DNA from: Luidia sarsii
Lineage: Eukaryota > Echinodermata > Asteroidea > Paxillosida > Luidiidae
Direction of reading: 5' to 3'
NCBI GenBank assembly: GCA_949987565.1
Contig: OX465114.1
Coordinates: 7,718,933 to 7,782,932 of the forward strand
Length of the DNA stretch: 64,000 nt
Shown: piece by piece, positions 1-10,007 of the stretch
Layout of the letters: each line of letters starts with the position of its first letter
Numbering within the stretch: the stretch's first letter is position 1
Translations under genes and position numbers: made by a program
Notes under the pieces: model-generated
Database searches by the model: none
Told to the model about the DNA's origin: nothing
Seen by the model: the letters and a program-made list of their open reading frames with translations, nothing else

Positions 1-395
1 TTGCACTTTTTTGTCGATTTACGCTTCTTTCTAAAGGCCTTACGGCAAGGTCAACAAACTTTGCTTCAATATTCAGCGACCAACCGAAAATGCGTGTGGT
101 ATTTTGTGGACGCGTCTTCAGTGCATAGTAGGTACACGAATGTAATACTTACAGTCTTCATATAGTAAAAGCTAAAGTTACTCTTTTGGTCAATGGTTTA
201 CTCCCATTGCAAGTCTCTACAACCACAAGAAGATGAAGAGTCTAAGTTTCCGAGGAAGGAGATAAATGCGGGCCTTTGCTTTTGGTTTAAGGCACAAATG
301 AAATAAAAGTAGGAATCGGCGGAAGTGGCCTCGGGATTACAAAAACTGTATGCAGAATTTACAATTCAAGAACAATTTGAACAAATTGCGAAGAT
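1..395. repeat. Dispersed repeat R1, partial
   Basis: This stretch is a diverged member of a repeat family seen elsewhere in the window, at about 9.70-9.97 kb, 37.98-38.40 kb and 60.58-60.85 kb. Shared landmarks are a line about three-quarters alike around 'actcccattgcaagtctcta', a following AAG-rich stretch, and a 'gggatcac/gggattac ... ctggatgcag' tail. The 'ggcaaggtcaacaaactctg' segment near 44.19 kb also matches positions 40-65. No exon was seen. Identity was judged by eye. Confidence 0.6.
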
Positions 396-399
396 ACCT

Positions 400-477
400 T
401 GACTGGATGGACCCGGATTTAACCTGAGACCTATTTCTCTGCGTGCCAACGCGCTTCCCATCTGAATTGTGCAGCCC
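400..477 (-). repeat. tRNA-derived SINE fragment
   Basis: Read on the minus strand, this has an A-box-like stretch (CAATTCAGATGGGAAGCG) followed about 30 bases later by a B-box-like GGTTAAATCC. The same layout recurs at 28.2, 28.4 and 32.3 kb. The degraded acceptor stem and B box make it a pol-III SINE head rather than a functional tRNA gene. Confidence 0.55.
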
Positions 478-540
478 TCAGATGGCTTTCCATCGAGTCA
501 GGCTGGGGTCCCCAGTCAGGTGCAATTCAACCATCATCCG

Positions 541-3500
541 CCGAAAGGGATGTGAGTTTGGAGGAAAAGATGTGAGTTTGAGAGGAAAAGATGTGAGTTT
601 GGGGAAACGAGTGTGAGTTTGGGGAAACGAGTGTGAGTTTGGGGGAAACGAATGTAAGTTTGAGAGAAAGAGATGTCAGTTTGGGGGAAAGGGATTTGAG
701 TTGGGGGAAACGAACATGAGTTTGGGGAAACGAATGTGAGTTGGGAGAAACGAATGTGAGTTTGAGAAAAAGATATGTGAGTTTGGAGAAAGGGATGTGA
801 GTTTGGTGGAAGAGATGTGAGTTTGAGGGAAAGGACTTGAGTTTGGGGAAAGGGATGCTAGTTTTGTGGAAAGGGATGTGAGTTTGGGGGAAAGGGATGT
901 GTGTTTGGTTGAAAGAGATGTGAGTTTGGAGGGAAAAAATGCATGTTTTTGTTAAAGGGATGTGAGTTTGGGGAAAGGATGCAAGATTGGGGGAAAGAGT
1001 TCTGAGTCTGGGGGAAAGGGATGTGAGTTTGGGGGAAAGGGATGTGAGTAGTGGGGAAAAGATGTGAGTTATTGGGAAAAGAATGTGAGTTTGGGGAAAA
1101 CGAATGTGCGTTCGTAGAAAGGATGCAAGATATTGGGAAAGGATGCAAGATTTTGGGAAAGAGATGTGAGTTTGGGGGAAAGAGATGTGAGTTTTTGGGA
1201 AAGGGATATCATTTTTAGGGAAAGGGATGTGAGTTTAAAGAAAAGGGATATTAGTTTGGGGAAAGGGATGGTGATTTTGATGGAAAGAAATTTGAGTTTT
1301 CGGGAAAGGGATTCGAGTTTTGGGGATAGGGATTTGAGTTTGTGGGAAAAGATGTTAATTTGGGGAAAACGAATGTGAGTTTGGGGGAAGCGAATGCGAG
1401 TTTGAAAGGGATGTGAATTTTGGGGAAGGATGCAAGATTGGGGGAAGAAGTTTTGAGTTTGGGGGAAAGGGATGTGAGTTGGGGAAAAGGGATGTGAGTT
1501 TGGGGGAAAGGAATGAGAGTTTGGGGGAAAAGGATGTGAGTTTGGGGGAAAGAATGCAAGATATTGGGTGAGTTTGACAGAAAGAGATGTGATTTTGACA
1601 GAAAGAGATGTGAGTTTGAGATAAAGAGATGTGAGTTTGGGGGTAAGGGATGTAAGATTGGGGAAAGGGACAGTGAGTTTGATGGAAAAGGGATGTGAGT
1701 TTTGGGGTGAGGATCCAAGTTGGAGAAAATTTATGTGAGTTTGTGAGTTTAGGGGAAATGGGTGTTAAATTGGGGAAAGAGTTTTGGGAAAAGCAATGCG
1801 AGTTTGGAGAAAAGGGATGTGAGTTTGGGGGGAAAGATGTGAGTTTGGGGGAAACTAATGTGAGTTTGAGAGAAAGAGATGTAAGTTTGGGGAAAAGGAA
1901 TGTTTGTTTGGGTGATACGAATGTGAGTTTGGGTGATTCGAATGTGAGTTTGAAAGAAAGAGATGTGAGTTTGGGGGAAAGGGATGTGAGTTTGGGGGAA
2001 AGAATGTGAGTTTGGGGGAAAAGAATGTGAGTTTGGGGGAAATGAATGTGAGTTTGAGAGAAAAAGATGTGAGTTTCGGAGAAAGGATGCAAGATATTGG
2101 GAAAGGATGCAAGATTTGGGGAAACATAATTATGTGAGTTTGAGGAAAAGGGATATTAGTTTGGGGGAAGGGAAGGGTGATTTTGATGGAAAGAGATTTG
2201 AGTTTTCGGGAAAGGGATTCGAGTTTGGGGGAAAGGGAGGTGAGTTTGTGGGAAAAGATGTTAATTTGGGGGATACGAATGTGAGTTTGGGGGAAGCGAA
2301 TGTGAGTTTTAAAGGGATGTGAGTTTGGGGGAAGGATGCAAGATTGGGGGAAAGAGTTCTGAGTTTGGGGGAAAGGGATGTGAGTTTGGGGGAAAGGGAT
2401 GTGAGTTTGGGGGAAAGAATGCAAGATATTGGGAAAGAGATGTGAGTTTGACAGAAAGAGATGTGATTTTGACAGAAAGAGATGTGAGTTTGAGATAAAG
2501 AGATGTGAGTTTGAGATAAAGAGATGTGAGTTTGAGGTAAAGAGATGTGAGTTTGGGGGTAAGGGATGTAAGATTGGGGAAAGGGACAGTGAGTTTGATG
2601 GAAAAGAGATGTGAGTTTTGGGGTGAGGATGCAAGATGGGGAAACTATATGTGAGTTTGTGAGTTCAGGAGAAAGGGATGTAAATTAGGGGGAAAGGAAT
2701 GGTGATTTTGATGGAAAGAGATGTAAGTTGGGGGAAAGGGATGTGAGTTTGGGGGAAACAAATGTGAGTTTGAGAGAAAGAGTTGTGGGTTTGGGGGAAA
2801 GGGATGTGAGTTTAGGGGAAAGTGGTGCTTGTTTTGGGGAAAGGGATCTGAATTTGGTGGGAAGGGATGTGGGTTTGGGGAAAGAGATGTGAGTTTGGGG
2901 GAAAGGGAGGTGATTTTGGGGAAAGGGATGGTGAATTTGATGGAAAAAAGATGCGAGTTTTTTTGGAAAGGAATGTGAGTTTTAGTCAAAGGATGTGAGT
3001 TTGAGGGAAAGAGATAGAAGATTTGGGGAAAGGGATGCAATTTTGGGGAAAAGCGATGGTGAGTTTGGGTTAAAAGGGATTCTAGTTTGGGGAAAAGGGA
3101 TGTGAGTTTGAGGAAAAGAGATGTGAGTATGGGGGAAAGAGATGTGAGTTTGGGTGAAAAGATGCAACTATTGGTGAAAGGGATGCGAGTTTGGGGAAAA
3201 GGAATGTAAGATTGGAGAAAGGGACGGTGAGTTTGATGAATAAAAAGATGTGAGTTTTGGGGTGAGAATATATGTGAGTTGTTGAGTTTAGGGGGAAGGG
3301 ATGTTAATTTGGGGGAAAAGTATGTTGATTTTGATGGAAAGAGATGTGAGTTTGGGGGAAAGCAATGCGAGTTTGGAGGAAACGAATGTGAGTTTGAGAG
3401 AAAGAGATGTGAGTTTTGGGGAAAGGGATGTGAATAAGTAAGTGAACGGGATGCAAGTTTTGGGGAAAGGGATGCAAGGTTGGGGGAAAGGGATGTGAAT

Positions 3501-4700
3501 CAGTAAGTGAAAGGGATTTGAGTTTTGGTGAAGGAGATGGATGTTTGGGGGAAAGGGATGTGAGTTTGAGTGAAAAGTTTTGCGTAAAGGGACGTAGAGT
3601 TTGTTGTTAAGAGGGGTGGGTTTAGGGAAAAGAGATGCTAGATTGGGAAAGGAATGTGAGTTTGCGGGGAAAAGAGATGTTAGTTTTAGAAAAAGGAATG
3701 CAAGTTGGGGGAATGGGATGTGAGTTTCCGGGGAAAAGAGATGTGAGTTTTTTTGAAAGGGATGCAAGTTTGGGGGAAAGGGATGTGAGTTTGGGAGAAA
3801 TGATGTGAGTTTGGGGGATAGGGATGTGAGTTTTAGGGAAAGAGATGTGAGTTTGGGGGAAAGGGATATGAGTTTGAGGGAAAGCGATGTGCGTTTGAGG
3901 GAAAGGGTTGTGAGTTTGGGTGAAAGAGATGTGAGTTTGGTTAAAAGGGATGTGAATCAGTGAGTGAAAGGGATGCTTGTTTGGGGAAAAGGGATGCAAG
4001 GACGGGGCAAAGGGATATTAATCAGTAAGTGAAAGGGATTTCAGTTTTGGGGAAAGAGATGGATGTTTAGGGGAATGGGATGTGAGTTTGGAGGAATAGT
4101 TTTGCGGAAATGGACGTTGAGTTTGGGGTTAAGAGATGTGAATTTGGGGTAAAGAGATACAAGATTGTGAAAGGAATGTAATTTTGGGACGCAAGTTTTG
4201 GGGAAAGGGATGTGAGTTTGCGGGAAAAGTGATGTGGGTTTGGGGAAAGGGATGCAAGTTTGGGGAAAATGGATGTGAATCAATGAATGAAAGGGATTTG
4301 AGTTTGGGGGAAGGAGATGCACGTTAGGTGGAAAGTGATGTGAGCTTGAGGAAAAAGTTTTGCGGAAAGGGACGTTGGGTTTGGGGTTAAGAGATGTGAG
4401 TTTGGGGGAAAAAGATGCAAGATTGGGAAAGGAATTTGTGTTTGCAGGGAAAAGAGATGTGAGTTTGGGGAAAGGTAAGCAAGTTTGGGGAAATGGATGT
4501 GAGTTTGCGGAAAAGAGATGTGGGTTTGGGGAAAGGAATGCAAGATTGGGGGAAAGGGATGTGAGTTTGCGGTGAAAAGAGTTTTGGGGAAAGGGATATG
4601 AGTTTGAGGGAAATAGATGTGAGTTTTGGGGAAAGGTGTGTTAGTTTGGGGGGAAAGGGATGTGAATTTTTCGCAAGGGATGTGAGTTTGGAGAAAGATA
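541..4700. repeat. Minisatellite array A (21-bp unit, about 200 copies)
   Basis: About 4.2 kb of imperfect tandem repeats. The core is GTGAGTTTGGGGGAAAGG preceded by GAT, a 21-base period, with many one-to-three-base indels. Variant units (GATGCAAGATTGGG, GACAGAAAGAGATG, GAATCAGTGAGTG) cluster in the same order as in array B at 45.8-55.4 kb, so the two arrays share ancestry. Because 21 is a multiple of three and the unit lacks stops, both strands show long artificial reading frames. It lies downstream of the segment A signal exon in gene orientation, so it is probably intronic. Confidence 0.97.
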
Positions 4701-4892
4701 ATGAAACACGAAGAACTAACAATTGCATACATCAATATCAATGAGCTAATTATGCCAAATAATTCCTGAAAAAAAATACACTATGCGTTTTGGATGCTTT
4801 GCCTTTAAGTAGTTTAAGTCAAAGGAACAATGTCCGTCAAACTGTCTATGGTCCTCAAAATTGTTCATTGTCAGAGAAGAGCACTTCAAATT

Positions 4893-6066
4893 TTAAAAAA
4901 AATTGGTGTCAAAATGAGCCTAATAACATGGTCAAAACGTCATCAAGCCTGAGCACTCTGCCAATAGGCTGTCGGACTTGTTTCAATCAGATGAAATGCA
5001 AAGTCGGATGAATAAGTACTCCCTATATAAATATGGCCAATATTTCTCTTTTTAAATCACAGCGCTTGGAAGCATACATTAAACATTGTGCTGGCTGACT
5101 GCATGTTCGTTTGCGGTTATACATTAAATATAATGACCAATGATGGATTATCGGTTAATTGTTTGATACATTATCGGTTGATATATTTTCCGTTCGGTAT
5201 TCATACACTATGGATTTGGGCATTTTTTCGACTACATTATCCTTGGACGCATGATACATTATCTGTTAGAATGTTAACTGCACCATCGATTAAATTGTAA
5301 TACATTATCAGCTGGAAATGCATTATCCGTAGGTTACTACATTATTATTGTAACAGCGGGTAATAAAGGCCAGGATTAATGCAGGCAGAATGTATCATGA
5401 TAATTTTGTTTTAAACAATCAAGTTTGTTTGTAACCACAACAGTACATAAATATCGTCCTTCAATAGTAGCCTATGTAAACAAATAAACGCGGTGATAAT
5501 TGACCTTTGAAGTGAGGGCTGGGTCCGGAAATTAAGAACAATATTGTTAAAGAAAATGGTTAATACTGGAGTTTCACCGTTCGTCTAAAAAAAACATATT
5601 TCATATTTTTGCGGTTGTCAAAGTTCTGCCATGAAAAGTAAAATAAGTCATACCAGTCTTTTCATCAAACCCTTACCAGTTCCAATGCGCGATAATACGG
5701 GTCGACATTTGCGGCTCTGTTTCATTAAATGTGAATCGTTATTTCAGAGGTGGCTCTTTCAGGAAATATCTTGGATTATTTTGCTGTTAACGTGTTCAAG
5801 GAACGATGGAACTTGAAAAGGTAACAACTGCTTACAGAACCGAGTCTGAATAACTTCAACCATATAACTGATAAGGGTTTGTGCCACACCGACCGATTTT
5901 TACGCAAGCTGAATATCTATTTCAATCTATGAAAGAAATAACCCCGCAGAGGAAACGTGTTTCGGTATTTACAGGCAGAAAGCTTAGATTCCAATTTTTT
6001 GAGCCCATATTTTCCCGTATCATTAAATCAAAATATATATAAAAAACGCAATTAACGGCCATCTCT
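4893..6066. repeat. Segment A-specific 1.18-kb stretch with GATACATTATCGG motif repeats
   Basis: Segment B jumps from 'cacttcaaatttt' straight to 'cgataattgta', skipping this stretch. It contains short degenerate repeats of the motif GTTGATACATTATCGG (about 5.10-5.40 kb). The same block, diverged, is at 38.89-39.18 kb and 44.40-44.56 kb in introns of the ApeC gene. It could be an insertion in A or a deletion in B; the intronic copies suggest it is older intron material lost from B. No exon was found here. Confidence 0.75.
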
Positions 6067-6127
6067 TCGATAATTGTAACGACTTGTAAACTATGAACTT
6101 GGCTTTCAAATCTAAGCGGTAACTTAC

Positions 6128-6320
6128 CTGGGTTTTTCTTTTTCCCGCGGCATTGGGTCTTGAAATTGGCGATGGTCTTCGCCATGAGCGAGGCGATGTC
6201 GTCTCCCGGATCGGCGGTGGTCATGACGCCGCAGGATTCCCCGCGGACAAGTAGCGAGGAAAGCAAGACTGCCAAGCAGAGTGGCAACAGAGCAAAGAAT
6301 AGGTAACTATTATTGCCCAT
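6128..6320 (-). CDS. ApeC (apextrin-like) gene copy A, signal-peptide exon 1, partial
   Basis: A 193-bp first coding exon of 64 codons plus one base, ending at a clear donor (CCCAG|GTAAGT), so intron phase 1. The protein begins MGNNSYLFFALLPLCLAVLL, a classic signal peptide, with predicted cleavage near residue 27 before ESCG. A short mature segment ending in a basic KKKNP follows. It is the duplicate of the exon at 55617-55809. The four base differences between them are all synonymous. I chose this Met over the in-frame one 29 codons upstream because it opens the hydrophobic core directly. The downstream exons would lie to the left, through array A and beyond the window. Function is inferred from copy B, whose later exons encode ApeC. 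Confidence 0.8.
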
Positions 6321-6524
6321 TGCTAATAATTGAACGTATGGTGATCGCTGTTCACGTCGGAATACAGACTGACTAAGCGCTCTCCCTCGATAGTCTTCGA
6401 ATGACAAGGATGTTCACCGCCAAAGGCTCTATGGTGTTGTGCGCCAACGTTGGACATTGCCTGTTTTATACGAGCTTCTGTTGCCATGGCTCCGCATCAA
6501 CAAACATCTACCCGTTGCGTCTCA

Positions 6525-6539
6525 TTATAAAGTCACGTG
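6525..6539 (-). promoter_or_regulatory. Putative core promoter of ApeC copy A: TATA-like box with CACGTG E-box
   Basis: On the minus strand CACGTG (6534-6539) sits four bases upstream of TTATAA (6525-6530), about 205 bases before the chosen start codon. The arrangement is conserved exactly in segment B (56014-56028). That would place transcription start near 6495. This is a sequence match only. Confidence 0.4.
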
Positions 6540-7235
6540 ATGCTAGCTTGGGTGGCACCAATCTTACAAAGTCAAATAAAAAACGTTATTTTTGACTTGC
6601 ATATTTATCTTCGGGATCAGTGACGTAGCAAAATCAAAATGCTAGTGAGATATATGGTTAGGTTTCTATATCGAAAGACAATACTAAAATAATTGAATAT
6701 TGAGCGCAAATAAGCTTAAATCCTAATGACAAATTATAAGGAGCTTTACACGATTTCTACATTGCGTCTTATTTGCCATGTTTTGCGAATGCAAATATTG
6801 GTGAAAAGTGGACACTCATTCATTGGTCTGAGATAGGATTGACACAAAATTTGATTGTTAATACAAAAAGTGAGAGATTGACTGGAGATCTCTGCCAAAT
6901 TAAAGAGTTTGAAAATAGTTTGAAAAAGAAAGAAAATAGGGTCCTCTTAAAAGAGTTGTTTCATTAATTTCAAATTTTGATATTGAAAGTTGGAAATCAT
7001 TGTTCTGTGATTGGATTGAAATATAAACTGATTGGAAAAACCAAACAATTACAGGTTCTTAGAGATTGATGCCTTGGTGAAATATGCCTTCATTAATTCC
7101 GAATTGTATTACTTTCACTTGCTAAAATTCCCAATTGTAAACAATTTAAACGCCCAAGAGAAATGGAGTGTTATATGTTCTTGTATAGAAGCGTAAACCA
7201 AAGCCGTTCGATGAAAGAATAAGTTCAATACAAAC

Positions 7236-9970
7236 AGCACTAAAGGATGGCAGTGGACTTGTGAGTTTCAAGGCGCTCTGAAAGAGTCTCTTGCTTGCCA
7301 TGAGCTGCCGTGCATGGCGGACGTAAACAATTGTGAACAGTTTTCATGACAACACCTTTATTTGCTTGACTAATATCAAGGCGTAGTTTGAAGCTGGCCT
7401 GATATGTGTACCAACAAACTTCAAAAGCCACTATGCGATTTGTTCATCATGCATACTAACTGCAGGGATACAGTTTCTCGTCGATTGTATTATCAAGATG
7501 GCAGTTTAATAACAGCCTTCCCACCTAGATCTGGTGCATGGCAATAGATAATTATATTACTTTTGAATTTGTGGGGAAAATAATTTGATTATTTTATACT
7601 TGGTGGATTGCCTCATATGAAATAATGCAAAACGACGGTCTATTTGCGTGTCACCAAGGGTCCATTGAAGCTTAACATCACACGCGTTAAATGAACAAAA
7701 CCTCCTTGAAGTCGGCAGTAATGGACGTTAGTAAAGTGGTTAATTTCCAGGCGGTATGAACGAGACTCTTGTTTCTCATCATCAGCTGACGTGCATCGTG
7801 GATGAAAATATCAATTAGTGTAACGTTTCCATGCCAACACCTTAATTTGATTCCTCCCCGATGTGCGTACACATAAAAAATACAGAAGCCAGCCTGAGCC
7901 GGGTTCTTTAGGGATACCAACGACAACGATACCAGTTACTAGTGTGCTCCATTAATAAACTAGCAGTGCAATATAAGTTTCCATACATAAAACATGTAGG
8001 GCAAGAAAATATATATTTTCGTGTGGATTTACGAGGAACCGTACAAAATGGGATACATCCACCTCACTTCAACCTATATAGTCGACGAAACTGTATGAAA
8101 CACGAGTCAGTTCGGATGTAGACGATGTTTGCACTATCGCATTACGTTATATTATTGAAATAAGAATAATAACTTTCTTCTGATATGCAAAATACAAAGT
8201 CATCTAGTCAAGACTCGTATATGGAACTTGTATTGCCGACATGGTCCACCCAGTCAGGACAACCAGGCTGCTTGCCACACATGCACTTTCTCTCTCCCAA
8301 GATGTAGAACAAAGATAACATACAAGAACAGCTCCTTCTCGCGTTATGCCTCTCTCTGGAATTCCCTTCCCTTCCACATTTCCTACTTCCGTATAACCTG
8401 GCCCTTTTAAAGAGTTTTGTCAATTCCTTCCTCCAGCCTTCCTGAGTTTCTCCCTATCTCCTTCCACACCTAGCCATTAACATTGAGTTGTTTTATAGCT
8501 TTCTTTTGGGCAAATGTGTATTAATCGATGAAAACCTAAAATGTAATGGCCCAATATTACGTATCAGAAACCAAAACGAAAAAAGTATTAACATTAACAT
8601 GATATGGGCTTGCATGGAAAATAACGCATATGGAAGTTTCTTCAAAACAGGTCTTCAGTTAATGTCTAATTGAGTAATTTTGCCTTGAATTTTCCCAGCT
8701 GCAAACAATGCAAAGTGGCAGGGAACTGAAGAGTCCCGAAGGGTGTGGTAAAACGTAATCACAAAACTGTTTGCTCAAAACAGTGTGTCAGTAGTCGGCA
8801 GTAATGGACGTCAGTTGAGTGGTAATTGTCCAGGCGCTTTGAACGAGTCTCTTGTCTGTCATCAGCTGACGTGCGTCGTGGATGGAAATACCAATTAGTG
8901 AAACGTCCCCTTGCCAGCACCTTAATTAGATTAACCACCACCAAGGGTGGAAAGTCAGTAAAGGGAGTTCATTGCTGTTCTGGTATGCGTACATGTAACG
9001 TACATGTGTAGATGGGGGTTGTATGCGTCAAGTTGGAGGGGAGGGGCAGAACGCAGAATGGAAAACCCACAGTCTCTTATCTAGACCGGTTCGGGGTTGC
9101 TTTATTTATTCTGGAAATTCGTACGGCGTGACCAGGCCAGCAGCGTGGACCCAGGAAAGCAGTGTTGCGTTAAAAGCAGAGAACCAGCAGGCAATAATGA
9201 GCACATGTGGACTTACATACGATTTTCAAACATAATAATTAATGGGATCATTCCATCTTCATCTGAGTTCCATATGGCTCCGAGCATGTTCAAAACTGGT
9301 AATGCCGGTGATTATCTCAGACTATAGTCACACATGCAGTGACCTTTGGCCGCTACTCCATTACAACATACATACGTCATAACCCTAAGTGTACATTAAA
9401 TTCATAAGTCCATAAATTACATATAGTCATTCGTGAGCACAGTTATAAAGAGTACCTCGGCAGATTATTTTGCAAACATGCCGGTTCCATATTGGATGGC
9501 TTCCTACATGGTATGCATTCGACTGCCACATTAACCCCGAAGAAAATCCCCCGGCCTCAATTTTCCCTAATTGAATTCAAATATCCTTATTGGATGCAAC
9601 ACATCTAGGATGAATCCTATTTCGACGATTTGAAAATGTATAAAGAACAATTGACGCGCCCTCTATGCAAATATGCAGTAGGTCTGTAATACGAGCAGTG
9701 TTCTGATATATAGTTAGGTTTAGGTCAATGATATTGATACCGACGGCGTTCTTGTGAAAATGAGATTACTCCATATACAAGTCTATACAAACACCGGAAG
9801 AGGACAGGGTTCAATTTCTTGTCTGAGGATGGAGAAGTAATGCCTGTCTTTGCTTTGAGATTTCAGGCACAGATAAAAACAGATGTGGGAAATCGTTGAA
9901 ATAGGCACCGGGATCACACAAACTGGATGCAGTTTTTTTACAATTCAAGTCAAACATATCACTTGAAAAC
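7236..9970. repeat. Tandem block, first unit (2.77 kb)
   Basis: This unit is repeated in direct order from about 10.01 kb onward. A roughly 200-bp module ('cagtaatggacgtcagt ... cgtgcatcgtggatg ... ccaattagtgaaacg ... ccttaatt') occurs at about 7.24, 7.71 and 8.80 kb here and at 10.01, 10.47 and 11.58 kb in the next unit. The paired offsets are 2.76-2.79 kb. A block near 9.02 kb ('ggaggggaggggcagaac') recurs at 11.83 kb. The same arrangement is present in segment B, so it predates the A/B duplication. No host exon was seen. Confidence 0.8.
8281..8430 (+). pseudogene. LINE reverse transcriptase C-terminal remnant
   Basis: The plus-strand translation reads RTKITYKNSSFSRYASLWNS followed by LPF. 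This resembles the very C-terminus of CR1/L2/Jockey-clade reverse transcriptases, which end in an 'NSFxxRxxxLWNxLP' pattern. Too short to place in a clade. Diverged copies are at about 11.09-11.22, 59.22-59.36 and 61.97-62.10 kb, as expected from the nested duplications. Confidence 0.45.
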
Positions 9971-10007
9971 TGACTGGGAACTGTTGAACAATTTGAATTG
10001 AAATGGA

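Noticed and set aside
541..4700. CRISPR array
   Set aside because: The repeats are contiguous 21-mers without unique spacers, in a clearly eukaryotic context.
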